Notes: generated from the letters alone by a model not told the origin. Counted from the first letter of the stretch, positions 1 through 8,796 are shown. The stretch is DNA of 22,626 nt from an uncultured Leptotrichiaceae bacterium (GCA_938037005.1 CALHVR010000006.1:1-22626); one strand, 5' to 3'. Program-made: numbers and translations.

Positions 1-403
1 TAATAAAAAAATATTAGAAATATTTGATATGACAGAGCAATTATATTCAAGAATCTTTAATGCAATATTAAATTCTACTAATTACGAAACTTTTTTAAAA
101 AAAATAAAAGCTAAAAATATATCGTTGAAAAGGATTGATAGAATATTATTAAATATTTTATTAGATATAAGAAAACTTGATGAAAACATTGATTATATTA
201 GAGTTTTAGGCTTTAATGATATAGGGCGTGAATATTTAAAAAAATTAAAAAAAGAAGGAAAAGATAAAATTTTTGTTAATTGGAAAGATATTGAAAAAAG
301 TAATAAAATAAATAGCAGGAAGATACAAGTAGAAAAAAATGTATTTGTATTTAAAGAAATGATATTAAATGAAAAAGAAAAATTAAACCCAATAATAAAA
401 TAA
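1..403 (+). CDS. tmcAL: tRNA(Met) cytidine acetate ligase (TmcAL/YlbM-like), 3' end only
   Basis: The frame is open from base 2 with no stop upstream of the ATG at 29, so this is the C-terminal part of a gene that begins outside the window. That ATG is probably internal. The visible part (about 133 residues) matches the C-terminal helical region of the TmcAL family (older name UPF0348): a TEQLYSRI segment corresponding to the family's EGLENRI, then IDRILLNILLDI corresponding to the conserved RxRRxLLHILLGI helix, then IRVLGFNDIGREYLKK. The family acetylates C34 of elongator tRNA-Met in the cytoplasm using acetate and ATP. Its N-terminal nucleotidyltransferase domain is not in the window, so activity cannot be judged. 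The next gene starts 11 nt downstream with its own SD, so the two are probably co-transcribed. Family recognition is from remembered motifs, not a search. Confidence 0.72.
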   Translation, partial: NKKILEIFDMTEQLYSRIFNAILNSTNYETFLKKIKAKNISLKRIDRILLNILLDIRKLDENIDYIRVLGFNDIGREYLKKLKKEGKDKIFVNWKDIEKSNKINSRKIQVEKNVFVFKEMILNEKEKLNPIIK

Positions 404-414
404 ATGGAGGGAAA

Positions 415-1368
415 ATGGGATTATTAATAACTATAAATATTTTGTTTATGATATTTTTCTTTGCGTTAGCATATATGTCAATAAGATATTTTATAAATCA
501 AATAGAAAAATATCCAAAAATTAGTTTGGAAGATGTTTATGAAAGTAAAAAATTAAGACAAAAGTACAATATTTTATCAAAAAAAAATCCTAAAGATTAT
601 GGATATGAATTTGAAGAAATTGCGTATAAATCCGGGAAGATACAACTTTACGGTTGGTGGATAAAGTCGGAAAGAGCAACTAAAACGATGATGCTTTGTC
701 ACGGAAGAAAAGTGAATAGACTGGCTTCGCTTCAATATTTACAAATTTTTAAAGAGACAGGATTAGATAAAGAATATAACTTTTTTATCCCAGATTTTAG
801 AAATTCAGGGAAATCAGATGTAGCAAAAACAAAATTAGGTTATAATTTTGCAATAGATATAAATCACACAATGGAAATGTTGCAAGATAAGTTTGATCAA
901 AATAAATTTGTACTTTTTGGTCAATCACAAGGTGGTATGGGTTCAGCAATTGCATCAAGATTACATGTTGGAAATTTAAGAAAAAGAGGGATAAAAATAG
1001 AAAAACTTATACTTGATAGTTCCATTTCAAATGTGAAAAAGCGTATAAAAGAGGATGCTCAAAAAAGAAAAGTTCCTAAATTTATAGCAAGTGTTGTAAT
1101 AAGAATTTTTAATATTAGAGTTGGAAATCGTTTAGATAAGTTAAGATTATCATATTTATTAAAAAGGATTCCTACATTAATAATTCAGTCCAAAGAAGAT
1201 AAAGCAACAACTTACGCTATGTTAATGGATGAAATTAAATATTTAAAAGATAATAATTCAGTTCAGTTAAAAGTATTTGATAAGGGAAGTCATACTAGAA
1301 TTTATGCTGAAAAAAATAATAAAGATGAGTATACTCAAACAATTTTTAATTTTTTGAAAGAAAAATAA
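415..1368 (+). CDS. membrane-anchored alpha/beta hydrolase
   Basis: This 317-aa protein has one N-terminal hydrophobic segment (about residues 2-26), suggesting a signal anchor, followed by an alpha/beta-hydrolase fold. The nucleophile elbow is GQSQG with Ser171. A CHGRK oxyanion-type segment lies near residues 95-99 and a DFRNSGKS loop near 127-134. Asp262 (SKEDKAT) and His293 (GSHTR) are in the right order to complete a Ser-Asp-His triad. The domain resembles the prolyl-oligopeptidase-like or BAAT-like serine hydrolases often annotated as alpha/beta hydrolase of the extended FSH/YqkD type. The substrate cannot be deduced; an esterase or acyl-transfer role on lipids or peptides at the membrane is possible. 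The start is the ATG after GGAGG at about 406-410. It sits 11 nt after tmcAL and 61 nt before a transporter gene. Confidence 0.75.
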   Translation: MGLLITINILFMIFFFALAYMSIRYFINQIEKYPKISLEDVYESKKLRQKYNILSKKNPKDYGYEFEEIAYKSGKIQLYGWWIKSERATKTMMLCHGRKVNRLASLQYLQIFKETGLDKEYNFFIPDFRNSGKSDVAKTKLGYNFAIDINHTMEMLQDKFDQNKFVLFGQSQGGMGSAIASRLHVGNLRKRGIKIEKLILDSSISNVKKRIKEDAQKRKVPKFIASVVIRIFNIRVGNRLDKLRLSYLLKRIPTLIIQSKEDKATTYAMLMDEIKYLKDNNSVQLKVFDKGSHTRIYAEKNNKDEYTQTIFNFLKEK

Positions 1369-1429
1369 GAAAAATTTTAAAAAATGTGTTAAAATAGAAA
1401 AAGAGTATGTTAAAAAAGATGGAGATGTA

Positions 1430-2758
1430 ATGTCAGAAAATAAAAAAAAATTAAGTAAAAGAACATATTTAGTGTATGGACTAGGGGTGGCGTATTTTAT
1501 ATTAGATCAACTTTATAATCAGTGGTTAACGTATTATTATTTGCCGCCGGATTCAGAGAAAAATTTGGTTCCATTATTGAAACCACAATATTTAGTAATA
1601 GCATTTATTATTGCAAGATTAATTGATGCTATATCAGATCCTGTTGTAGGATATTTATCGGATAATTCAAAATCAAAATATGGAAAAAGAAGTTTCTTTA
1701 TGGGGATAGGAGCTTTACCACTTGGAATTTTAATGATAATGTATTTTTATCCGCCAAAATCAAGTCAATTATTGACATTAATTTATTTATCAGTTGTTGG
1801 AGGGTTATTTTTTGTAGCCTATACATTGGTTGGAGGGCCTTATAATGCCTTGATTCCAGATTTAGCAAAAACTAAAAATGAACGTCTAACATTATCAACA
1901 GTACAGTCAACATTTAGATTGATATTCACTGCATTTGCAATGATAGTACCAGGAATTTTGATAAAAATATTTGGAAATGAAAATACCGAAGTTGGAATAA
2001 GAAAAACGATAATATTACTTACGATTATATCAATTTCTTTAGTTTATATTTGTATATATTTTTTGAAAGAAACTGAAATTGTAAATAATAAAAATCATGA
2101 AAATAATCCTTTATCATTTAAAGAATCGTTTAAATATTTGTATGATAAAGAAATAATATTTTATTTCATTGCATTTTTCTTTTTCTTTAGTGGCTTTAAT
2201 GTTTTGCGAAGTGTACTGACATATTATTTAACAATTATTATGAAAATGCCATTGAGTAAAATAACATTAGTGTCTGCAATTTTATTTGGAGTTGCAGGAT
2301 TATCGTTTCCAATAACAAAAAAATTTGGTGAAAAATATTCATATAAAAAAATATTGATTGTAGATATTTTGTTGTTGATTATTGGAACAATAGGATTAAT
2401 TTTTGTGAACGAAAAAATAAATTATTTAGCATATATAATGTTTGTTATTTGTGGATTAGGATTAAGTGGTTCTGCATTCATATTTCCACAAGCGATGCTT
2501 AGTGAAATAACAGTACGATTATCTGAAATGAAAAAAGTTAGTTTGGAAGGATTTTTGTTTGGAATACAGGGATTGTTTTTGAAATTAGCATTTTTAGTAC
2601 AACAAGTTGTTTTAGCCTTAATAATTGTAATAGGAAGTAAAAAAACACTAGGTGGATTGAGAACGGCAACAAAAATAGGAGTAAAATCTACATTGGTAAT
2701 TGCATTAATATTTTTCGCAATATCATTAACATTTTATAAATTAAAAAAAGAAGATTAA
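1430..2758 (+). CDS. GPH-family (MelB-like) MFS sugar:cation symporter
   Basis: This 442-aa polytopic membrane protein has about 12 hydrophobic helices, as expected for the glycoside-pentoside-hexuronide:cation symporter family of the major facilitator superfamily. The signature is clear at residues 63-90: RLIDAISDPVVGYLSD followed by the basic loop KSKYGKRSFF, the GPH version of the MFS loop 2-3 motif. A second family-like stretch is GGPYNALIPDLAKTKNERL in the first half. The length is typical. The substrate is not determinable from sequence. The next gene, a transketolase 17 nt downstream, makes a pentose or other sugar plausible, but that is only context. The start is the ATG after GGAG at 1421-1424. 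The 61-nt gap before the gene is AT-rich and holds no strong promoter. Confidence 0.85.
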   Translation: MSENKKKLSKRTYLVYGLGVAYFILDQLYNQWLTYYYLPPDSEKNLVPLLKPQYLVIAFIIARLIDAISDPVVGYLSDNSKSKYGKRSFFMGIGALPLGILMIMYFYPPKSSQLLTLIYLSVVGGLFFVAYTLVGGPYNALIPDLAKTKNERLTLSTVQSTFRLIFTAFAMIVPGILIKIFGNENTEVGIRKTIILLTIISISLVYICIYFLKETEIVNNKNHENNPLSFKESFKYLYDKEIIFYFIAFFFFFSGFNVLRSVLTYYLTIIMKMPLSKITLVSAILFGVAGLSFPITKKFGEKYSYKKILIVDILLLIIGTIGLIFVNEKINYLAYIMFVICGLGLSGSAFIFPQAMLSEITVRLSEMKKVSLEGFLFGIQGLFLKLAFLVQQVVLALIIVIGSKKTLGGLRTATKIGVKSTLVIALIFFAISLTFYKLKKED

Positions 2759-2775
2759 AATTTTAGGAGGTTTTT

Positions 2776-3585
2776 ATGGAAATAAAAGAGATGCAATTAA
2801 TTGCAAAAGAAATGAGAAGAAACATTATTGAAATGATTTACAGAGCAAAATCAGGACATCCGGGAGGTTCATTATCAATAGCAGACATTTTAGCGGTATT
2901 ATATTGGAAAGAAATGAATGTTGACCCAAAAAATCCTAAAATGGAAAATAGGGATAGATTTGTTTTAAGTAAAGGACATGCAGCACCGGCTTTATATGCT
3001 GCATTAATGGAAAAAGGATACATTAGTAAAGATTTGATTCCAACATTAAGAAGATGGCATTCACCATTACAAGGACATCCTGATATGAAAAAAGTACCAG
3101 GAGTTGAAATTTCAACAGGTTCGTTAGGACAAGGGTTGTCAGTTGCAAATGGAATGGCTTTAAGCTCAAAAATATTTAAAAATGATTACAGAGTTTATGC
3201 AATTTTAGGAGATGGAGAGTTACAAGAAGGTCAAGTGTGGGAAGCAGTAATGTCGGCAGCACATTATAAATTAGATAATTTAGTAGCATTTGTTGACTAT
3301 AATAATTTACAAATTGATGGAAATGTATCGGATGTAATGGATGTAGCTTCAGTTTCTGAAAAATTTAAAGCATTTAATTGGCATACTATTGAAATTGATG
3401 GACATAATTATGAAGAAATAATAAAAGCATTAGATGAGGCAAAAACAGTAAAAGGTAAACCAACAGCAATTGTAGCGAATACAGTAAAAGGTAAAGGTGT
3501 TTCATTTATGGAAAATAACGGTGGATTCCATGGAGCAGCTCCAAATGATGAGCAATATAAACAAGCTATGGAAGAATTAAAATAG
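2776..3585 (+). CDS. transketolase, N-terminal (TPP-binding) subunit
   Basis: This 269-aa protein is the thiamine-diphosphate-binding half of a transketolase. SGHPGGSLSIADIL (residues 26-39) and the GHAAPALYAAL region are the classical N-domain signatures. The TPP motif starts with GDGE at 145-148 and ends with NN at 176-177, and STGSLGQGLS lies at 113-122. Together with the next gene it should form one cytoplasmic enzyme that moves two-carbon ketol units between pentose-phosphate sugars. Split transketolases of about 270 plus 310 aa are common in Firmicutes, Fusobacteria and archaea, so this is not a broken gene. The start ATG follows AGGAGG at 2765-2770. The stop overlaps the SD of the C-subunit gene. 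Confidence 0.93.
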   Translation: MEIKEMQLIAKEMRRNIIEMIYRAKSGHPGGSLSIADILAVLYWKEMNVDPKNPKMENRDRFVLSKGHAAPALYAALMEKGYISKDLIPTLRRWHSPLQGHPDMKKVPGVEISTGSLGQGLSVANGMALSSKIFKNDYRVYAILGDGELQEGQVWEAVMSAAHYKLDNLVAFVDYNNLQIDGNVSDVMDVASVSEKFKAFNWHTIEIDGHNYEEIIKALDEAKTVKGKPTAIVANTVKGKGVSFMENNGGFHGAAPNDEQYKQAMEELK

Positions 3586-3596
3586 GAGGTCAAAAA

Positions 3597-4526
3597 ATGG
3601 AAAAAAAATCAACTAGGCAAGCATATGGAGAAGCATTAGTAAAATTAGGAAAAGAAAATAATGATGTGGTAGTTTTAGAAGCAGATTTATCAAAATCAAC
3701 AATGACAGCATATTTCAAAAAAGAATTTCCAGAAAGACATATAAATGTTGGAATTGCAGAAGCTGATATGATAGGAACAGCAGCAGGATTTGCAACAACT
3801 GGTAAAATTCCTTTTGCATCAACTTTTGCGATGTTTGCAGCAGGAAGAGCTTATGATCAAATTAGAAATAGTGTAGCATATCCTAAATTAAATGTTAAAA
3901 TTTGTCCTACACATGCAGGAGTTTCGTTAGGAGAAGATGGAGGTTCGCATCAAGCTATAGAAGATGTCGCTTTAATGAGAGTAATTCCAGGAATGGTAGT
4001 TTTATCACCGGCAGATGCGACAGAAACAGAAAAAATGGTATTTGCAGCAGCAAAATATAATGGACCTGTTTATATAAGATTGGGAAGACTTAATATTCCT
4101 GTAATATATGGTGATGATTATAATTTTGAAATAGGTAAAGCACATACGCTAACAGAAGGAAATGATGTAGCAATTTTAGCGACAGGATTAATGGTTTACG
4201 AAGCATTAGAAGCAGCTAAATTATTAGAAGCTGAAGGAGTAAAAGCGAGAGTAATTAATGTATCAACAATAAAACCATTGGATGAAGAAACAATATTAAA
4301 AGCAGCTAAAGAATGTAAATTTATTGTAACAAGTGAAGAACATTCAGTAATTGGTGGACTTGGAGGAGCTGTTTCGGAATTTTTATCTGAAAATTATCCA
4401 GTAAAAGTTATTAAACATGGTGTTTATGATGAATTTGGACAAAGTGCTGATGGAGATACAATGTTGAATAATTATAAATTAAGAGCAAAAGATATAGCAG
4501 AAATTGTACTAAAAAATAATAAATAA
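3597..4526 (+). CDS. transketolase, C-terminal subunit
   Basis: This 309-aa protein is the pyrimidine-binding and C-terminal half of transketolase, the partner of the gene ending 11 nt upstream. HINVGIAEADMIGTAAG (residues 48-64) holds the conserved Glu55 that would activate the TPP aminopyrimidine. FASTFAMFAAGRAYDQIR, THAGVSLGEDGGSHQAIEDV and VLSPADATE are standard transketolase middle-domain motifs. The C-terminal swivelling domain (about 175-309) contains ILATGLMVYEALEAAKLL and TSEEHSVIGGLGGAVSE. The alternative, a DXS-like subunit, is less likely because the N-half lacks DXS features. The start ATG at 3597 follows AGGAGG that begins in the upstream stop codon, implying translational coupling and equal subunit supply. 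Confidence 0.93.
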   Translation: MEKKSTRQAYGEALVKLGKENNDVVVLEADLSKSTMTAYFKKEFPERHINVGIAEADMIGTAAGFATTGKIPFASTFAMFAAGRAYDQIRNSVAYPKLNVKICPTHAGVSLGEDGGSHQAIEDVALMRVIPGMVVLSPADATETEKMVFAAAKYNGPVYIRLGRLNIPVIYGDDYNFEIGKAHTLTEGNDVAILATGLMVYEALEAAKLLEAEGVKARVINVSTIKPLDEETILKAAKECKFIVTSEEHSVIGGLGGAVSEFLSENYPVKVIKHGVYDEFGQSADGDTMLNNYKLRAKDIAEIVLKNNK

Positions 4527-4557
4527 TTAAAGGAACAAAAATGGAGGTAATAAGGCA

Positions 4558-5505
4558 ATGTTTAATCCTATTAAAGAAACATTTAGAAATATATTTAAGG
4601 AGAAAAGGTTATTCTTTTCATCATTTTTATCGTTAATAGTTGTGTTTGTATTGTTAGACACATTTATATTTGGAATTTTTAATTTGAATGATTTTAAGTC
4701 TAAGATGGAAAACTCAAATCAAGGAATTGTTTATGTTAAAACAATGACACAAGAAGAGATTACAAATTTTCAAGGGAAATTATTACAGATAAAAGGAATA
4801 GAGTCTATAAAATATACTTCTAAAGAAAAGGCGTTACAATCATTAGAAGGAGAACTAAATGTTGACTTATCAGAAGAAGAGAATCCATTATTAGATAGTT
4901 TTTACATTTATCTTGGAAAAAATACAGATGCAAATCAATTAAAAATAGAATTACAAAAAAATCCGGAAGTAGAAGAGGTTGACTTAAGAGCAGATGAAAT
5001 TAATAAAATGAATATTTTTAGTAAAAAATTAGATAATGTCTTATTTTATGGTGGAAGTGGAATATTAGTATTTACAATAATATTGTTATCTAATATAACA
5101 AGTTTTACTGTTAAAGCTAGAAGAAATGAAATTAGAGATTTAGTAGCTTCAGGAGTTAGAGGAATTGCAATTAAATTTACGTTCTTTTTAGAAGGATTAT
5201 TATTAGTAATTTTAACTTCATTAATTGGATTTTATGGATTTTATAGATTACAATTATTTATTGTTGAAGGATTGTCAATATTAAACTCTAATATAATTTC
5301 AAATTCAACATTTAAAGAATTAACAGGAATATATTTATTTTCATTAATATTGGGATTATTAATTATTATTTATTCAAACTTCATTGGATTACATGGATAT
5401 TATAGAAAGAAAAAAATAAAAGAAGGAAAAAATGATGAAAAAGAAGAAATAGAAGAAGAAAAAATAGAAAATGAAATGAAAGAAGAAAATAATAATAATA
5501 ATTAG
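4558..5505 (+). CDS. ftsX: cell-division permease FtsX
   Basis: This 315-aa protein has the FtsX layout: a cytoplasmic start, TM1 at about 19-41, an extracytoplasmic domain (42-160) containing the family-typical YTSKEKAL segment at 86-93, then TM2 about 161-183, TM3 about 205-230 and TM4 about 257-278. FtsX normally pairs with the ATPase FtsE and transmits ATP hydrolysis to a periplasmic murein hydrolase activator. Here the next gene (9-nt gap) is exactly such an activator, but no ftsE lies nearby. Unusually, TM4 is followed by a charged tail of about 35 residues, rich in Lys and Glu and ending in a run of Asn. The DNA there is nearly pure purine plus AAT repeats and could be a length-variable low-complexity end. 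The start ATG follows GGAGG at 4543-4547. Confidence 0.85.
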   Translation: MFNPIKETFRNIFKEKRLFFSSFLSLIVVFVLLDTFIFGIFNLNDFKSKMENSNQGIVYVKTMTQEEITNFQGKLLQIKGIESIKYTSKEKALQSLEGELNVDLSEEENPLLDSFYIYLGKNTDANQLKIELQKNPEVEEVDLRADEINKMNIFSKKLDNVLFYGGSGILVFTIILLSNITSFTVKARRNEIRDLVASGVRGIAIKFTFFLEGLLLVILTSLIGFYGFYRLQLFIVEGLSILNSNIISNSTFKELTGIYLFSLILGLLIIIYSNFIGLHGYYRKKKIKEGKNDEKEEIEEEKIENEMKEENNNNN

Positions 5506-5514
5506 GAGTATGTA

Positions 5515-6885
5515 ATGAAAAAAATTATAATAAAATTATTTTTATTTTCTTGTACAGTATTTTTAGTATTTGGTAATCAAATAGATAAGAATAAAAAAAG
5601 AATTCAACAAATTGATAGTCAAGTTAGTAAAAATAATAAAAAAATTAATGCAAATAAAGGTGAAATAAATAAAGCAAAAAAAGATGAAAATATAACACTT
5701 TCACAAGTAAAAGTATTAGATGCAAATATATCAAAGTTACAATCTGAGTATAATGCCGCTGAAAAAAGATATAGAGATATTTTAGCAAAAATAGGAGTTA
5801 ATACTGAAAATATTAATGCGAATATAGCTGAAATTAATAGGAATACTGAAATTATCAATGTAACGAAAGAAGATTTGTATAAAAAAATTAAAATTTGGGA
5901 TAAAATAAGAAGAAAAAATGAAAATTCTAAAAGAATAGGGATTACATCTTCATCAATACAAGATAAGAAAAGACATGATTTGAAAATTTTATTTAATAAG
6001 CAAAAAGATTATATTTTAAGTGTTGAAGATGTTAAAAAAGGTGTTGAAGATAAAAAAGTAAAAGAAGAGATTTTAAAAGCAAAAAATCAATCAGAAGCAA
6101 ATGAAGTAAATATCGCTAAAAATGATTTAGAAAGAAAAAGTAAAGAGTTAAATACACTAAAAGCTGAAAAAAATAAATTGATAGCACAGCTTAGAACAAA
6201 ACAAGCAACATTAAATACTGAAAATAAAAAAATAGAAAAAGATAATTCTCAATTAGCAGCAGAGAAGAAAAAATTAAATGCACAAATTCAAGCAATTATT
6301 CAAAGGGCAATAAGAGAAAGACAGCTTGCAATTCAAAAAGCTGAAGAAGAAAAAAGAGCACATGCTGCAGCTTCGGCTTCAGCGGTTCAAAAAAATACAG
6401 GAAAAGCTAGAGGCGGTTCTAGTGATTTAGCTGGTAAAAAAACAGCAAATCAACATTCAACAGTTCAAACGCATGAAAACTCTAAAACGGTAACTAATGT
6501 ACAAGTACCAAAAAGTACAGGAAGTTTAATTAGACCGATATCTGGGCCAGTAGTTGTTAATTTTGGACAAGAAAAAGTGGCAGGACTAAAAAGTAATGGA
6601 GTTGAAATTAGAGGATCTGCTGGACAAGCGGTTAAAGCAGCAGATAGTGGAGTTGTAATTTATGCAGGAGCATTGAGTAATTTAGGAAGTGTTGTTATAA
6701 TTGATCACGGATCATTGGTTACAGTTTATGGGAATTTAGCTGGAATTTCAGTTAGTAAAGGATCAAGCGTTTCAAAAGGTCAAACAATAGGAAGTTTAGG
6801 ATATGATCAAACAACTAAACAACCTAATTTATATTTTGAAGTTCGTAAAGGTGTAAATATAGTAAATCCTATGGGATTCATTTAA
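5515..6885 (+). CDS. EnvC-like murein hydrolase activator (degenerate LytM/M23 domain)
   Basis: This 456-aa exported protein has a signal peptide (about residues 1-20, ending VFG), long coiled-coil stretches (about 22-130 and 165-285), an Ala/Ser/Gly-rich linker (about 283-335) and a C-terminal LytM domain (about 338-456). The M23 metal-site residues are replaced: Ser360 and Glu364 where HxxxD is expected, Asn407 in YGNL instead of YAHL, and Asn438-Leu-Tyr440 instead of HxH. His398 in DHG remains. This pattern, including NLYFEVRKG followed by VNP, matches EnvC of E. coli (SLYFEIR...VNP), which is catalytically dead and activates amidases during septal peptidoglycan splitting under FtsEX control. 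The adjacent ftsX, 9 nt upstream, supports the role. A strong hairpin follows the stop, so it probably ends the transcript. Confidence 0.85.
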   Translation: MKKIIIKLFLFSCTVFLVFGNQIDKNKKRIQQIDSQVSKNNKKINANKGEINKAKKDENITLSQVKVLDANISKLQSEYNAAEKRYRDILAKIGVNTENINANIAEINRNTEIINVTKEDLYKKIKIWDKIRRKNENSKRIGITSSSIQDKKRHDLKILFNKQKDYILSVEDVKKGVEDKKVKEEILKAKNQSEANEVNIAKNDLERKSKELNTLKAEKNKLIAQLRTKQATLNTENKKIEKDNSQLAAEKKKLNAQIQAIIQRAIRERQLAIQKAEEEKRAHAAASASAVQKNTGKARGGSSDLAGKKTANQHSTVQTHENSKTVTNVQVPKSTGSLIRPISGPVVVNFGQEKVAGLKSNGVEIRGSAGQAVKAADSGVVIYAGALSNLGSVVIIDHGSLVTVYGNLAGISVSKGSSVSKGQTIGSLGYDQTTKQPNLYFEVRKGVNIVNPMGFI

Positions 6886-6891
6886 CATATT

Positions 6892-6945
6892 AAAATTAAA
6901 GTACCAGAAATTATGTGTAAAACATAGTATGGTACTTTTAATTTT
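6892..6945 (+). terminator. hairpin terminator after envC-like gene
   Basis: The left arm AAAATTAAAGTACCA (6892-6906) pairs with TGGTACTTTTAATTTT (6930-6945) with a single bulged T. An inner stem TATGT/ACATA (6912-6916 and 6922-6926) sits in the loop. A-rich on the left and T-rich on the right, it could act in both directions. It separates the cell-envelope transcript from the cbiMNQO promoter. Confidence 0.75.
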
Positions 6946-6949
6946 ATAT

Positions 6950-6979
6950 AAATAAAATTTCAATGAAAAAATTTTATTT
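6950..6979. repeat. 11-bp perfect inverted repeat upstream of cbiM
   Basis: AAATAAAATTT (6950-6960) and AAATTTTATTT (6969-6979) are perfect reverse complements with an 8-nt spacer. It contains only A and T, so it is too weak to be a sound terminator alone. It lies about 65 bp upstream of the cbiM -35 box, so it could be an accessory hairpin of the upstream terminator or an operator. Chance is a real possibility at this base composition. Confidence 0.35.
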
Positions 6980-7041
6980 GAATATAAAAATGAAATGTAC
7001 TCTACACCTTGTAAACATATAAAAAACATATAATATTTTTA

Positions 7042-7069
7042 TTGACAAATTAAAAAAAATAAGTATAAT
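7042..7069 (+). promoter_or_regulatory. consensus sigma-70-type promoter of cbiMNQO
   Basis: A perfect TTGACA (7042-7047) and a perfect TATAAT (7064-7069) are separated by 16 bp. Transcription should begin near 7076, giving a leader of only about 26 nt before the cbiM ATG at 7102, with AGGAGG at 7091-7096. That leaves no room for a cobalamin riboswitch in this transcript. Confidence 0.8.
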
Positions 7070-7101
7070 TAAATAGAATACAAAAAAATTAGGAGGAAAA
7101 T

Positions 7102-7824
7102 ATGAAAAAATTTAAATTATTAGTATTAATGTCTTTATTACTAATTGGGGTAAACAGTTTTTCTATGCATATCATGGAAGGATTTTTACCAATTAAATGG
7201 GCAGCATTGTGGTTTGTAGTTTGTATACCGTTTTGGGTATTAGGAATAAGAAAATTAAAAGTTTTATCAAAAGGTAGTAGCCAAGAAAAAATGATGTTAG
7301 GGTTAGCAGGAGCGTTTATTTTTGTCTTATCTGCATTAAAAATACCATCAGTTACAGGGAGTTCATCACATCCAACAGGAGTAGGATTATCAGCAATTTT
7401 ATATGGACCTTATGTAACTTCAATTTTAGGAACTATTGTATTGATTTTCCAAGCGGGATTACTTGCACACGGTGGATTTACAACATTAGGAGCTAATAGT
7501 TTTTCAATGGCAATTGTTGGACCGATAGTTGCATTTGCAGTATATAAATTATTAAAAAATAAAAATAAATCAGTAGCAGTTTTTGCAGCGGCAGCATTAG
7601 GAGATTTATTTACTTATGTAGTGACTGCAATTCAATTAGCTTTAGCAAACCCATCTGCAACTGGAGGATTTACAGAATCATTAATTAAATTTTTAATGGT
7701 ATTTGCTGTAACACAAATTCCTTTAGCTATAATTGAAGGATTATTAACAAATATAATTGTAAATATATTAGATAAATATGAAGTAATGGATAATAATGAA
7801 AAAGTAGCAGAGGTGACAGAGTAA
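7102..7824 (+). CDS. cbiM: CbiM, cobalt ECF-type transporter substrate-binding membrane protein
   Basis: This 240-aa membrane protein is the substrate-capture (S) component of the cobalt energy-coupling-factor transporter CbiMNQO. An N-terminal signal-like segment (1-21) is followed by MHIMEGFLP, the conserved start of mature CbiM whose Met-His N-terminus contributes to Co2+ binding. SSSHPTGVGLSAILYGP (about residues 88-104) is another CbiM signature. Further hydrophobic helices fill the rest. The stop overlaps the cbiN start by one base (TAATG), so the two are translationally coupled. The upstream promoter has a short leader. The neighbouring cobalamin operon makes cobalt rather than nickel the likely metal. 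Confidence 0.93.
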   Translation: MKKFKLLVLMSLLLIGVNSFSMHIMEGFLPIKWAALWFVVCIPFWVLGIRKLKVLSKGSSQEKMMLGLAGAFIFVLSALKIPSVTGSSSHPTGVGLSAILYGPYVTSILGTIVLIFQAGLLAHGGFTTLGANSFSMAIVGPIVAFAVYKLLKNKNKSVAVFAAAALGDLFTYVVTAIQLALANPSATGGFTESLIKFLMVFAVTQIPLAIIEGLLTNIIVNILDKYEVMDNNEKVAEVTE

Positions 7825-8120
7825 TGAAAAAACAAAATGTAACGAAAAAAAATATAATTTTATTAATAATTATTTTAGTAATTGGAGTATTTCCATTAGT
7901 TATGATTAAAGGATCAGACTTTGGAGGGGCAGACGGTAAAGCGGAAGAATTGATTCAAGAAATTAATCCAAATTACGAACCTTGGGCAAAAAATATAATT
8001 GAATTACCAGGAGGAGAAACAGAAAGTTTATTATTTGCACTTCAAGCAGCATTAGGAGCAGGAGTAATTGGTTATGTTTTAGGATACTTAAGAGGAGAAA
8101 GAAAAAATGCTAATAGATAA
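7824..8120 (+). CDS. cbiN: CbiN, cobalt transporter accessory subunit
   Basis: This 98-aa protein has two membrane helices (about residues 10-29 and 72-88) joined by an extracytoplasmic loop. FGGADGKAEELI and NPNYEPWAKNI fit CbiN, where the family has SDGKA and YxPW segments. CbiN assists metal loading of CbiM and has no catalytic site of its own. It overlaps cbiM by one base and cbiQ by 14 bases, so the operon is tightly coupled. The length is normal for the family (about 90-105 aa). Confidence 0.9.
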   Translation: MKKQNVTKKNIILLIIILVIGVFPLVMIKGSDFGGADGKAEELIQEINPNYEPWAKNIIELPGGETESLLFALQAALGAGVIGYVLGYLRGERKNANR

Positions 8121-8796
8121 AATTTCTTATAGTAATCCTATGAGAGATATAAATCCTGGAATTAAAGTTTTATTTACTATTATTATACTTTTTATATTAT
8201 TATCAGTGAATAATATTACACTTTATATCTTTGATTTTTTACTTTTTAATATAATAATTAATAAAATTTTAAAAGTATCAGTTAAAGATATGATAAAGTT
8301 GTATTTGATTCCAGTATTTTTCCTATTAACTACACTATTTTCATTGTTATTAGTTTCAGCTAATATTACAATATTTTTAGGTAGAGCATTAGCAGCAATA
8401 TCTGTAGTTTATGCATTAATTTGTTCAACACCTATTATTGATTTTGATTATGTTTTTATGAAAGTTAAAATGCCAAAAATATTTAGAGAAATGTTTTTAC
8501 TAGTTTATAAATATATATTTATATTATTTGATGTAAAAGATAAAGGAATGAAAGCTCAAAAATCAAGATTAGGATATAAAAATTTTAAAATGAGTATAAA
8601 ATCTTTCACAACACTTGTAGTTTCTATTTTTAATAAAACAACTTATTATAGCTATAATTCGTCTAAAGCTTTAGAATCAAGGCTTGGGAAAGAATTTTTG
8701 TTTTATCATAGAAAATATAAACAAATAGGGAAAGAATCAATAATAATGCTTATTATAATTATACTGAATGTAATGATGGTGATAAAAAATGCTTAA
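8107..8796 (+). CDS. cbiQ: CbiQ, ECF transporter T (coupling) component
   Basis: This 229-aa protein is the transmembrane coupling subunit linking the CbiM substrate binder to the CbiO ATPase. It starts with NPMRDINPGIKVLFTIIILF, close to the usual CbiQ opening with a short amphipathic segment and the first helix. Several hydrophobic helices follow, then a basic cytoplasmic region and SKALESRLG, the counterpart of the ATPase-docking AxxxRG motif of T components. It overlaps cbiN (14 nt) and cbiO (8 nt). At 229 aa it is near the lower end of the family range but shows no sign of truncation. Confidence 0.88.
   Translation: MLIDKISYSNPMRDINPGIKVLFTIIILFILLSVNNITLYIFDFLLFNIIINKILKVSVKDMIKLYLIPVFFLLTTLFSLLLVSANITIFLGRALAAISVVYALICSTPIIDFDYVFMKVKMPKIFREMFLLVYKYIFILFDVKDKGMKAQKSRLGYKNFKMSIKSFTTLVVSIFNKTTYYSYNSSKALESRLGKEFLFYHRKYKQIGKESIIMLIIIILNVMMVIKNA

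Noticed and set aside
2776..4526. Transketolase broken by a frameshift
   Set aside because: The two parts are separated by a stop plus a clean AGGAGG and ATG, and split transketolase subunits of these sizes are a known normal form.
7070..7101. Cobalamin riboswitch upstream of cbiM
   Set aside because: Only about 26 nt lie between the predicted transcription start and the ATG, and no conserved B12-box sequence appears in the whole 6886-7101 gap.
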